Source: Gracilaria domingensis | Lineage: Eukaryota; Rhodophyta; Florideophyceae; Gracilariales; Gracilariaceae | Assembly (NCBI GenBank): GCA_022539475.1 | Contig: VCMS01000017.1 | Location: 173,765 to 237,764, forward strand | DNA: 64,000 bases | Reading direction: 5' to 3' | Part shown: positions 1 to 10,794 of the stretch, one piece after another | Layout: every line of letters begins with the position of its first letter | Numbering within the stretch: the first letter of the stretch is position 1 | Made by a program: the position numbers and the translations under genes | Notes under the pieces: generated by a model | Database searches by the model: none | Told to the model about the DNA's origin: nothing | The model's input: only the letters and a program-made list of their open reading frames with translations

Positions 1-2017
1 TTGCACAAGAAGAAGCGTCGCTGCCGCAGAGCCGCCGCATGAAGAGGCACTGCCTCGAATTGCCGCTACCGAAAGAAGAATGCACTGCTGTGATCGCCGC
101 TTGCTCGCACTACTGGATGTTGGCTACTGCTGGTACTGGTCGTTGTCGCTGTCGCTCACAGCTGAGCTAAGATTGTTGCTGCCATCGCTGTGGGACTGCG
201 CTGGTATGAAAGCGATCCGCGGCTACTGGATGACGGCGCGTGGTGTGACTACTGCTGGATGATGATGACTACTGCTGGACGATGGTGGCTACTTCTTGGT
301 ACTAGACGTTAGCGATGACTGTGGCTACTGCCAAGTGCTGGACGCTGGACTTTGGTGTAAATCTTGTTACGTGGTGACCGCTGAAGCTGGCTGTGTATAC
401 TTTTAACTCTATCATCCGCGCAGCTTGGCAGAGGATGGGGCAGAGCGTGATCTTTATTCAAGAAGGCAGCAAGATAAAATTCAAGGCAACAAGGAAGGGG
501 ACGCAAAGCAAGGAAACAGGACGAGGGAGGGTTCACGTAGACGAGACAGACTTAAAAGTTGGATAAATGGTACGAAGTGTCTTAGCAGTCGACGCCGATC
601 TGCGTCCCATCATTGAGAGCGCAAGGTCTAACCCGACTCTTCGAACGAACAACGCTGGTAATTCCTGCACACTAGTCTTCAAATTGTCCACGGATACTCC
701 TCTATGGTGCAAGAAGTCATGTAACGCATCTTCACATGCCAGTATCTCAGCTACAATCTTCTCCTTTAATTCATCTTCGTCTTTTTCTGCCGCCACTGCA
801 GCCTCCTCTTCCTCAGCAACTTCCTTCGTAACTTCCTCAGCTTCACGCTCAATGACGCAGATGGACCGTGCCGGGGGCACGTCAGACCCGGCCGTGTCGT
901 CGTCGGTCATTGCGGCCAGACTGTCTCTAACGGACATGTTGAGACGGGTGGTGCGATTGACTACTGGGATAGATGAGGATGACGACACCGCTATCTAAAT
1001 AAGCAAATGGAGCGTGACAGGTCACTATGCCAGCAAAGCACCAACCAGCCGCAAATTGACAAAATGTATTGACAGAAGCGAAAATCGTGGCCCTCCGTAG
1101 GACATGGATAAGACCTGAACATTCCAACAGAAGACCTAAGCCGCCAAGTGAGGATTGGCGAGCCACCGACCACCGACCTAGATAACGAAGAGCCGTGCGC
1201 TGACATCATTACATTTTATGGATGGTGAGCAGCACTAGGGTATTTAGGACTAGACGATGAGCAAGTTACAACTTAGGGTATACGAACCACAAGAATTGTA
1301 GATATAAACCCCCCGAGTTCGAGGCTTCGCAGCCAACCTAACTCGGGCAGACCACTTCCCCCCTCGACGACGCCCCCCCCCATCCTTGCCTCTCTCACCT
1401 TTCTTCCTCCCTTTCCGTCGTCACCAACCTTCTTTCCTTTGGCAATCCCACCTTCCCTCAGCGCAGTCTGCGCCTCCCTGCCACCAACCTTTCCCCCTAC
1501 ATTTCCTTATTCCCGGCGGCCTGGTCTCCCGCCGCTCCCTACCCAGTCGCCTTGTGCTGCCCTCCATTGGGCTCGTCCGCACATTGCGATCATAACTACA
1601 TCCCCGTTCCCCCGGACGGACGTGGGCAGTGGTACGCATTACACGGGTTCCCTTCCTGTCGTCACCTCGCCTGGTTGCTAGGTTTATGGTGGTATCGACG
1701 ACAGGATCGAACGCCTTAGCCCTGCCCATTCTACTGTTCCGCCGACAGCCTTGGTGTGTTGGTCTGTTGGCGCTGCATTCTGTCGTTGTGTTGGCATTCG
1801 GCATCGAACGCCTAACCACACTCTCGTTTAATTACTCTCCCCGCTTCCTGTTAGCGGAGAGTTTCTACTATCTTGGGGTTATCTTGTCTGCTCCTGCAGG
1901 CATCTGAGCTACGTTAACTTGTCGCCCCTTTTGGGCTCGTACTCTCGAGCATTTATTGTGTCGCTCTCCTTGGGTTTGTCACCACCCGCGCTGTTTCCCC
2001 CAAAAATGGCGTCCACA
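1..2017 (+). repeat. A-type LTR, older copy, left end outside or unresolved
   Basis: The last ~640 bases (about 1380-2017) match 35990-36624 and 45240-45872, the LTRs of the complete A-type element, with only scattered substitutions (over 90% identical by eye). The copy ends at the same terminal motif, ATGGCGTCCACA, at 2006-2017. Left of about 1280 the similarity becomes weak at DNA level but is retained by the antisense reading frame at 533-937. Positions 80-350 hold imperfect CTACTGCTGG-type repeats where the complete LTR has its GC-rich 46-bp array. No primer binding site follows 2017, so this is a 3' LTR or a solo LTR. No target duplication can be tested because the left end is not in view. 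Confidence 0.85.
533..937 (-). CDS. LTR antisense protein, 134 aa (older copy)
   Basis: Unrecognised protein encoded on the strand opposite to the retroelement, inside its LTR. ATG at 937 is the first in-frame ATG; the frame opens about 17 codons earlier. The N-terminal half is acidic (runs of Glu/Asp around residues 30-65). The C-terminal half looks helical, with a block ACED..LHDFL, a QELPALFVRR block and an LALSMM block. The frame at 35077-35481 has exactly the same length and aligns along its whole length with two one-residue indels. In the best 50-residue stretch 30 residues are identical, but 24 of 28 identical non-Met residues use different codons. That pattern is what selection on the protein produces. 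Function unknown. Confidence 0.65.
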   Translation of the reverse strand: MSVRDSLAAMTDDDTAGSDVPPARSICVIEREAEEVTKEVAEEEEAAVAAEKDEDELKEKIVAEILACEDALHDFLHHRGVSVDNLKTSVQELPALFVRRVGLDLALSMMGRRSASTAKTLRTIYPTFKSVSST

Positions 2018-3058
2018 TTATCCATGTCAGACGATGCTTTTCAAAAAAGGCTAACTATGGACAAAATTGAAACTTTTTTTAATATATGTAAAACGACGCC
2101 ATTGCGCGCCTTGAAAGTGTGTGCAACGGCTTCGCTTCATCGTGTTTCATTCCATCTAGAGCACGTCACATTCTTGGATGTCGAACACGATGATCGATGC
2201 CAACCTCCAACTCAATATTGATGTTCACTGACCTCAGCAAAGAAAAAACGGATTACCTATGGACACATCTATGACCCAGCTGCATCGCAAAATATCTCCC
2301 CGAACAGCTCTCCGACCGCCTCCAAAGCCGCGTCAAAGCGCGTATGAGTCCTACAATCCACGTTTCGACGATTGATTTTGGAGAAAGACGGCTGTTTGCG
2401 CACAAAATCTTTCGAAATGCGACCACACAACGTTTTGTTGTGCTTCTTCTTGCGATCTTTTGCCCGTTTTCCTCCCTTTCTTCGGCGGCTTTCAGTCGTT
2501 CTTGCTTTTTTGCAGCTTTTTGCTGCTGCCTAGCAGCTGCTACAACCTGTTTCTTTTTCAGCTCTTTTTGAGCTTGATTGGCCTCTCTTTCGTCGAGAAT
2601 TTGAGCAACTGTGTTGAGTTCTGCGGGAGCACCACAATCAAGCTGTTCTGACGGATTCTCTTCTACCACGCTCGAATTCTTCTCCAATTCTTTCGCGGTC
2701 TTGAGCGGTGCAATCGCTTTCATAATGGGTTGAACATCCAATCTGAAACCTCAAATAGAAATATTGTGAACAGTAGCACCGTTCTTCATAAACGTCGTCA
2801 AGTTCTTTACCATAATGCAGCATGCAGTATTGCCCTCAAGTATCATTGATACTTTTATCACGACAGCTTTATTTGTATGCCGTAATTGAACAGCTGACAA
2901 CCTCGGTCCTATTTTGTCAGCCTTTTTGACATCTACGGCGCCGATTCTGGGTTCGCACTTCTTGAAACGCTCAGCATATCCCGGGCCAAAAGAATAGAAA
3001 CCAGTATCGGCAAAACAGTACTTGATATGTGCGACTGTTATGCACTCATGTGAATAGG
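2018..3058. other. Flanking DNA with a possible coiled-coil fragment
   Basis: No complete gene is recognised. On the minus strand a frame at 2253-2741 encodes a Lys/Glu/Gln-rich, probably coiled-coil stretch (roughly 2440-2640). It could be the charged C-terminal tail of a decayed DNA transposase or regulator, but no catalytic motif is visible and the resemblance is compositional only. The plus strand shows no convincing frame. The last bases, ATAGG at 3054-3058, are the left target duplication of the G1 element. Confidence 0.3.
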
Positions 3059-3912
3059 TATAGGAAAAAACGCCGTGGTAAACGATGCACCAGGATGCTT
3101 TTCATAGTTTGTTGATGCGTTACCAGCTTTGGCACCTCCTGTTATGAGAGGCTACTGTAATGATGGCCCTATTTTAGAATATGTCTAAAAAGGGTAGTGT
3201 TTCTGCATCCGTGTGCCAAGTTAACCCGATGCCTAGAATGCCATTGAAGGCCAGACAAAATTTCACACGTGTAAAATATTGGCCGCCAGCGCAAAATAGT
3301 TACATATTTTTAATTGATATTTCCAAGTGCCGTATATAGGTGGCGGCACTTGCCGCCACTGTACGGGAAGTAAACCTCAAAGAGGCTTCTAGCTCTGGCT
3401 TTCTTGTCGCTTGTGAACGGCTTTCGTACCTAATCGGGCAAGCCGCCACAATTCCGGGCTAGTCATCCGATCTCTACCACTGAGGAGTTCTAGACCGTCG
3501 TTACGGCATCTTTTGTTGTTTTTTTGTTATAAATTTCGTCATACAGCTCTCGTTTCTCTGCTCTGTTATACAGATTTTTTGCCCACTAGTCTTCAGACTT
3601 ATTCCCGTTTATCACGAGTCAGTGCCCTGCAGTGCGGCTCGTTTGCTGATCCCTTGCCTCTCTACCGTTAGACTAAATATCTTCACTCGCTGTGGCTCGC
3701 TGAAACCACCGGATACCTACGCCGATTCTTCCCCTTCACCTCTGACTGTACGCACAGATCGGGGCAACTCGGACTTACACCCGACATCGCGCTGGCCCTA
3801 TGAGAGGGTTCTACTGCTGCATCTACCCCTATAGAGAGCAGGTTTCGAACACTCTGTACGTGCGCTTTCCGCGACGCAGCTCTTGTTTGCCCACTCGTGG
3901 GATTGCACCCCA
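3059..3912 (+). repeat. G1 5' LTR
   Basis: Matches 21600-22447 along its length, and the reverse complement of the solo LTR 23161-24014, whose exact ends are fixed by a perfect target duplication. Aligning to that copy places the start at 3059 (TATAGG for canonical TGTAGA) and the end at 3912 (TTGCACCCCA for TTGCACCACA). The best conserved part is the promoter-like block around 3300-3370. Confidence 0.85.
3325..3359 (+). promoter_or_regulatory. LTR promoter core: TATA box within overlapping inverted repeats
   Basis: TATATA at 3333-3338 follows an AT-rich block and lies in the loop of an 8-bp inverted repeat (AAGTGCCG 3325-3332, CGGCACTT 3344-3351). It overlaps a second, tighter palindrome (GTGGCGGCA 3340-3348, TGCCGCCAC 3351-3359). 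The two stems share bases and cannot form together. The same arrangement is kept in the 3' LTR near 21863-21895 and in the solo LTR near 23715-23750. A TATA role is inferred from position and sequence. Confidence 0.55.
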
Positions 3913-3915
3913 AAC

Positions 3916-3933
3916 TGGTCTCCCGACCTAGAA
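3916..3933 (+). other. G1 primer binding site
   Basis: TGGTCTCCCGACCTAG begins three bases after the 5' LTR, and the same sequence follows the G2 5' LTR at 10699. It begins with TGG, as expected for pairing with the CCA end of a tRNA. The tRNA species was not identified. Confidence 0.7.
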
Positions 3934-4076
3934 TCGGCTTTATTGGCCAACATTTGTTGGAGTTGGTTCGTTTGTTTGAAGCCCAGATAGTTGGGAATAT
4001 CCGTTCTTACGGTTCTCTCATTGTCCGTTTTCGGAAGTTGTTTTGGTTGCCAATTGGCCGACTGTGTCGGTGAACG

Positions 4077-6090
4077 ATGTCGTCCCGTTGCAGGAGTAGC
4101 GAGCCACGTGCCGCTTCTGTGCCCGGTTTGTCTGGCTTGCGGGCAAGTCTGCCTCCGCTGCCGAAGGACACTGTCGCGGTCCCCGGTAATGGCGCCCCGA
4201 AACCGGGTCCCCAGGGCCTCCGTTCTGATACCGGGACCCCACCCACTCGTGGGCCAACTGAGACCGCACCTGCGGCTGATTCCGCCGCAACGGTTGATAT
4301 TATATCGTCGCGGTCCGACGAGTACAACCTCCGCGAATTAGATTCTCAGGTTCGCATCGTGCAGAACTCCCAAGTGGGCCTCATCCGGGATATTACGAAA
4401 CTCCTGCAGCGGCTCGATGAAGCCGGTGTCCGGCATTTTTCGAGCGACGTCCTTGTTTTACGGTCTGATGTCAACCAGATTATGGAACACCGACAGGTGT
4501 CGGCTGCCCTGCACGAGCAGGTTTCTGCACGCCTGGACCGCCTGGCTACCCGTCTGGAGACGGTCGAGCAAATCATCGTATCTGATGCTGTTGCGCCGGG
4601 AGCCCCGGTTTCTGAGGGTTCTCAGCACTCGCGCCGTTCCCGGGATCGTCCGGCAAGGAAGAACGTCAAGGTTGAGTTTGACTCGTCGTCTTCGTCCTCT
4701 TCAGAAGAGGAAGCCCAAAATGTGGGATCTTCATCCGACTCGTCGGACAGCGAGAACGATCGCTCTCGCCAGCGTGCTTCCCATTCGCGGGCTACCGAAG
4801 CCACTTCTGGTGTTGCACGAGGCCGTACGAAAGGACGGAGACACATTGGATTAAAGGAATTGAAGCCGACGAATCTACTGTATCGGAAGTAACTGTCCTA
4901 CCGATACTATCGGCTTGAAGACACGACGCCACAGAGAACCCCACGTGGGACTGGAAAAGTGCGAAATCATCTACGACAAATGGAGCTCACGCTAAAGCAC
5001 CACAAGTTTTCTGGAGAGGATCCAATTCTTGTCTTGGATTTTCTTGGCCGCTTTGTGGCGGAAGCCGATGTACTTCGGATGAGTGAGGCACAGGCCTACA
5101 TTGCGCTGCCGTACTTTTTGACGGACGTAGCCGAAGATCAAGTCAATTCGGTTCGTGGGTCATCTCGCGCCTCCGAAGGAGGAGTCACGTGCTGGCCGGA
5201 AGCCGTACAATATATCCTGCGCTCTTACGCGGAAGGCAATGCGATACAGGGTGCTATATACGCGCTGCGAGACACGAAGCAAGGAGCCGATGAGTAGGAA
5301 ACCGTTTTTTCTACCCGCCTCGACAAGGCTTTCCACAGATGTGGCAACGTGTTCTCCGCAGCTGAGCGGTGTACGATGTTTGTCAATGGCTTAGACCGAT
5401 CAATTCGGACGTTGGTAGCCCGTTAGCGGGAGAACAAACTCCGGATTACCTATCTGCAACTCGTACAATTTGCCTAAGCTGAGGGAGATGCAGCTCGCAC
5501 ACGCGCTGGTGTCAAGACGCGCACGCGCCGCCTCCTTCATGTAGAAGGCCGGGACTCTTCTTTGCTTCTATCGCGAGGTTCGGTTCAAGGGGTTTACGAC
5601 AACCTACACCTGTTACAAGCTGATGGTTCAATAACGACTACGGAGTTGCTGTCAACGACGGAGCCGTCTACTGTTGACGTAGACCCCGCTCTGTATACCG
5701 GTCAACACGTTCCGGCATTGCACGTGCCATACACTGGTGGATATCGCAGTCAACGCCCTGGTTTGAGGTCCCTATCCTCCACGACAGGAGCGCGGTCAGC
5801 CGAACCCGGATCTCCTCCGGCACTTTATTTGCCACACCTGTTACAGGCATGGACACATCGTTCCGAATTGTTTAATGCCCGTATGGGCATTAAACAAGGC
5901 TAAGATCGTGCCTCAATATGAGTCGTTGATGCCCGCCGAACGGGAACGCGTTCCCGATAAATCGTATCTTCGTGCAAAGGCGGAGACTCAGCCTGGAAAC
6001 CAGGAAACGGTGCCATCGAATGTTGGAACTGTAGCCGCTCCTGCGGAATCGAAACCACCGCAGATTGCCGGCGAAGCTCAGAACAACTAA
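4077..6090 (+). pseudogene. gag: G1 gag, decayed
   Basis: Homologous along its length to the intact G2 gag (10795-12996). The ATG at 4077 lies ~145 bases after the primer site. The N-terminal part is Pro/Ser-rich, then a Ser/Asp/Glu-rich tract (about 4675-4760). A capsid-like block follows that is nearly collinear with G2, including SVRGSSRASEGGVTCWPEAV. In the starting frame there are nonsense codons at 4890, 5295, 5424 and 5475. A frameshift around 5760-5830 moves the CCHC zinc knuckle (near 5830-5875) and the C-terminus to the next frame, ending at TAA 6088. Where G2 has the slippery heptamer GGGAAAC, G1 has GAACAAC. Confidence 0.85.
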
Positions 6091-6092
6091 GC

Positions 6093-9000
6093 ATGGGAGC
6101 CTCCAGCAATGGAGAGGCGCCCCCAGCGACGGGTTCTAGCGCTCCTGAGGCTGAGAAGCCTGGCTCCCCGGTCACAATCCTTTCGAGGAAGATGGCCACT
6201 ACACACGTAGACTCTGAGCACCTTGGTGTTTTGCGTCGTCCGTGGATACGGTCTAAGAACAGCCGGTCCCCGGATAGAGTCCTGGTCATGGCGAAACGTA
6301 ACTACAAAGTTTACGCCGACCTAGGTGTTTCCGACCAGCATATGGTTCGGCAGTTGTCCGTGCTCGATACAGGAGCTGGGCCAAACTTTTTGGTTGAGTC
6401 TATGATTCCGCCGCACTTGCGGTCTCGCGTTCGTGCGGCGCCGCATATTGATATCGCGGATGCAAATAATCGGCCACTCTCTACAGTGGGAGTGATAGAC
6501 CTGCTTGTCAGACTTGGCCACTACGTGGTGAAGCTCAATTTTTTGGTTTGCAAGCAGCTCGCTGCGCCGGTTATACTCTGATGTGACTTCTGTGACCGCT
6601 TCGTCGAATCAATTCAACCGCGGCGAAGAACCATCGAAATGGAGGATGGGACCATTGTACCGATCGTTCGGCGTCCCCTTCGACGGGCTTTGAGGAAGCA
6701 AGTGCCCTTGCCTGCTGCGCAGGAGCCTGCCGCTGATGAACGGAAGTCTACGAAGCTCCGAGTTGCTTGGTCTATTTGCATCCCGCCCGAATCGCAGGTC
6801 TCGGTTACTGTAACATCTCCACGATGTGGCTTACAAACGGTGCAACCGTTGCCTGCGTTGCAGGAGAAGCATCAGCTCGCCTTGGCTAATGGGATTGTTT
6901 TCGTGGAACCCGAGAAGCCTTTTCAGGTGCTGGTCGCGAAGTTCAGCCGTTTTCCTCAACGGTTGGTTAGGAGCCAAGTTATTAGATCATTGCTCCCGCA
7001 CCCTGCGGCTATAGTGCCTACTCAGGTTTCTATGGCCGAAGTTCTCGGAATCCTCGAAGCTGAGGAGTGGGAGGCGGAACGGAACAATTCCGAACCGAAG
7101 ACTGGACCAAACAGTCCGTCGGGAGATGCTAAGCCGACTGCGTCGGATGCGGATAACTGCAGCCTGTCGAAGGAAGCGATGTCGACCCCGTCGGAAAGTA
7201 ATGATAACGACCTTAGTGCTACTGACACGAAGGATAAGGCAGTATAGGAACTGGAGTCTTTGGATCTTGAACACGTCCCAGAGACTCACCGCGATAAGTT
7301 GCCGCACATGCTCGAAGAGTTCACGCCCATGTGGGATGGCACACTCGGTAAGATTGGTATTACCGAACATCGGATTGATTTGCTACCGAATACTCGGCCC
7401 ATTTCACAGCACCCTTACAGGACAGGACCGACAGCTTGGCAGGAGGAGAAAGCTCAAGTTGAGAAAATGCTCCGCGCTGGAGTTATCGAGCCGGCTCAGT
7501 CACCTTTGGCATCGCCGGTGGTGCTCGCGCCCAAAGCTGGTGGGTCTTGGCGATTTTGCATCGATTACCGCAAACTAAACGCGGCTACAGTCAAGGATGT
7601 GTATCCTATCCCACGAATGGATGAATGCATCGATTCAATGGGCGACCCGAAAGTTTGCACAACCCTAGACGCGAATTGGGGCTATTGTCAAGTTCCCGTG
7701 AGGGCTGAAGATCGTGACAAGACAGTCTTCGTTTGTCATGAAGGATTATATTGATTAAATCGAATGCCCTTTGGGTTAACGAACGCGCCAGCCACATTTC
7801 AACGTGCTGTGGATATTTTGCTCGCCCACTTCAAGTGGAAGACTTGCCTGGTTTACCTGGACGACATCATTGTCTACTCCGGTAACCTGGACGAGCACTT
7901 GAACCACGTGCGGGATGTGAAGCGAATCCTACGTGATGCAGGCATTACACTCAAACTAAAGAAGTGTGAGTTCTTCACCGAGACCGTCAGGTATCTCGGC
8001 CACGTTATCTGTCCTGGACGGCTGTCGATGGACGAAGTCCGTATGAAATCTCTCAAAGAGGCTAAGCATCCGCGGACGCAGGCTGAACTCCGATCTTTTC
8101 TCGGCTTGTGTAATGTTTACCTCCGCTTCATACCGAACTTAGCGGACATTGCGGCCCCGTTGAATGAGCTCCTCCGTAAAGGACAGCCAGTCAATCTAGA
8201 AGAATTCGATGACCGTAAAGCTGCCGCTTTCTCGTCGCTCGTGGACGCGGTGACATCGCCACCTGTTTTATCCCTACCTAGGGCTTGTTTGCCGTATGCA
8301 ATAGATACGGATGCGAGCGACTACCAAGTTGGCTGTGCACTATTCCAGACCACCAAGAATGGCGAGCGATTGCCAATTGGGTATTGATCAAGAAGCCTCA
8401 ACGTTCACGAGAGGAATTACTCGGTATCTGAGAAAGAGTGCTTGGCAGTTGTCCGGGCATTACAGACACTGCGGCCCTATCTTATGGGAACTCGCTTCAT
8501 TGTTCATACCGATCATTCGGCATTACGCTGGCTACTCTCTATAGCAGAGCCATCTGGCCGCTTGATGCGGTGGAGACTTCGCTTGTCGGAATTCGACTTT
8601 GAAATCCGCTACAAGAAAGGACTCCTGGACACTCATGCTGATGCACTGTCCCGCCTGGAAACAGCGGCCGAAGCTACGCTAGTCGATGACCTGGAAATAC
8701 CGTGCTTCCTCGCGGAAGACGGCTCGAGCGATGCCGATGAAGATTCGGAAGGATCGGACATCTACGATGCTGTCTTAGCAGTGTCAGACACGCGCCCAGA
8801 ACCGGGTTCTTTCGTACCGATCAAGCCGGAAGAACTCATCCGGGAGCAGCATACGGACCGTTTTTGTACGAAGATTCGTCTGAACGGCGGAGCACGACTG
8901 CCCTTCGTCGAGAACGACCTAGGATTCCTCATCCAAACTGTCGGACACAGGCCACAGATTGTGGTTCCGCACTCACTTCAGTCACGGGTACTGTCGCACT

Positions 9001-9956
9001 ATGCGACGTTCTCAACCCAACCTAGTGGCAGGAAGTTGTACTACATCTTGAGAAAGAACTTCTATTGGCCAGCGATGGCTTTCGATGCGTATGCTACTGT
9101 TCGTGGATGTTCTGAATGCGCCAAGAACCGCGTCAAACTGCGGAATTATTCCAAGAAATTGGTACTCATCCCTGCTAGGGCTCTACTGGAGTTCGTGGCT
9201 ATTGACTTGCTCGGTGAGTTTATTCGCACCCGTCAGGGAAACCGGTTTCTACTGGTGATCATCGACCGCTTTCCTAAGCTGGTACGGACTGTGCCTTTGA
9301 AGAAGGTTACCACCAGTGCGGTCGCCCAAGCTTTCGTTACACACTGGGTTTTTGTCTACGGACCGCCGATTGATTTGTTATCGGATAATGGACCGCAAAT
9401 TGCGGCTAAGTTCTTTCAAGACGTCTGCCGCATCTTGCGGATCCAAAACTGGTTCACAACAAAATATCATCACCAGAGTAATGGGCAGGTTGAACGCTTT
9501 AACCGCACAATGCTCAATGCATTACGGACATTCGTTGCCGAGCATCTGTCGCAATGGGATCAGTACACCGATGCGGTGATGTAAGCCTACAATACGCAGG
9601 TCCATCGTACTACTCAGATCTCGCCGTTCGAGCTTGTGCTATGAGGCGTTCCACCGTCGGTGGTCATCGAGCCACAGCCAGTACTGGAAAAGTTCCCCTC
9701 GCCCCGCCTCCATAGAGACGCGTGGAAAGGATGGCTCACGAAGATTATTCCTATGGTTAAGCAGAATATCGCTAAGGCACAAGCCGCCTAAAAGCAGAAT
9801 TTTGACGCCAGAGTGCGCAAACATGCCCCTCAGATCAGGAAAGGTAGCTATGCCTTCATACGCAAGGAATACTACAATCCTGAGAAGGAGAAGCGCCACA
9901 AGCTTTCTACTATCGCGGATGGTCCCTACCGGGTCATTTCAGCTACCGACACTACG
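6093..9956 (+). pseudogene. pol: G1 pol, decayed and cut by the G2 insertion
   Basis: Protease (active site DTGAG near 6366), reverse transcriptase (MPFGLTNAPATF; YLDD near 7857), RNase H, and integrase with the D,D,E core (VAIDLLG, LLSDNG, GQVERFN) are recognisable by alignment to G2. The whole coding region stays in one frame from 6093 to the insertion point. It is interrupted only by nonsense codons at 6579, 7245, 7752, 8385, 9582, 9642 and 9789. Several stand where G2 has Trp, Gly, Arg or Phe. Small deletions are multiples of three, for example two residues in the integrase zinc finger near 8990. The reading stops at 9956, where CTACG (9952-9956) meets the first base of the G2 LTR. Confidence 0.88.
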
Positions 9957-10695
9957 TGTAGTGCAACGCTCATCTATGAGTATTCTGACTGGACTTAGTC
10001 ATATTTCCCGTTTACGGGTTTGCCTGGTACACACCAGTATAAGACTAGTAGTTACTAGTGATTGCCATTGGGATGGTTCGGACACGTGGGACACGGTGGA
10101 GCTGATCGAAGGTTGGCCACTACACGTGGGCGGTTGCCACAATTAGTGGGAAGCTTAGTTAATATTATTTATTAATTTTAGTGGGGACACTACTTAGTGC
10201 GACGGCGTCGCCGCCGTCGCACCAGTAAAGTGCCCCAACCAGGGTGATCCTACCTCAAGGATCTCGGCTCTAGCCACTCTCGCCTTCGGCGGTGCACAAC
10301 TCCTTAACGGAGGGACTCCCCGTTGTAACGGTGCGGCTATCCACCCTGCGTCTCCACAGAACCCAACTTTGGGAGTGTTATAACCATCTGTTGTCGTGTT
10401 CGACCCTGTATAGGGAATACCCCGGCGATACGCCGTACCTCTCTTTTTCCCTCTCTCTCCCCTATCTTTCCCTTTCCCCACTCCGTGGTTTCGTCCCTCT
10501 TCGAGGCTACTACACTCGCGTGCGAGTCACCATTCTCTGCTCAACTCTCAACGCCCCGTCGTGACGGTTTGGCCCCGGTCTTACACCCGGCTAGTTTCGC
10601 CATTCCAGAGAGGCTCTGTTCTCTGGGTTGCCCTCAGTAGAGGAAGATCCCGAACGTCTTCGTGGTGTCTTTTCCCGCTCACGGGTTGCACTACA
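9957..10695 (+). repeat. G2 5' LTR
   Basis: Bounded by a perfect 10-bp terminal inverted repeat: TGTAGTGCAA at 9957-9966 and TTGCACTACA at 10686-10695. A primer binding site follows three bases later. It interrupts G1 pol. It is related in layout to the G1 LTR (same terminal motif family, similar 3' third) but is mostly different in sequence. No second copy was found in the window, so the 3' LTR of G2 is missing or unrecognised. Confidence 0.8.
10199..10220. promoter_or_regulatory. GC-rich palindrome in G2 LTR
   Basis: GCGACGGCG (10199-10207) and CGCCGTCGC (10212-10220) are perfect 9-bp arms separated by four bases. They lie just downstream of an AT-rich stretch (10155-10180). The position matches the palindrome next to the TATA box of the G1 LTRs, so this is probably the equivalent promoter or early-transcript element. 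Confidence 0.4.
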
Positions 10696-10698
10696 AAG

Positions 10699-10715
10699 TG
10701 GTCTCCCGACCTAGA
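10699..10715 (+). other. G2 primer binding site
   Basis: TGGTCTCCCGACCTAG, identical to the G1 site, three bases after the end of the G2 LTR. Confidence 0.7.
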
Positions 10716-10794
10716 AAGTTGACCCACTCTTGTGTACCCTCTTTGAGGTTCGTTTTCTCTTGGAAGTTCCCGTGTAACGGTTGGTTGGATACCG

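Noticed and set aside
567-998. Plus-strand ORFs 567-998 and 35252-35569 as genes
   Set aside because: They are shadows of the antisense LTR gene; their lengths and starts do not correspond between copies while the minus-strand frames do.
8385-8387. Reassignment of TGA to tryptophan, since several TGAs stand at Trp positions
   Set aside because: Other in-frame TGAs stand at Arg or Gly positions, TAA and TAG also occur, and TGA is used as the gag stop next to the frameshift site.
9957-10015. Apparent continuation of G1 pol (C-terminal integrase region) past 9956
   Set aside because: A weak translated match was seen, but TGTAGTGCAA at 9957 and TTGCACTACA at 10686 form a perfect LTR inverted repeat, so pol ends at the insertion.
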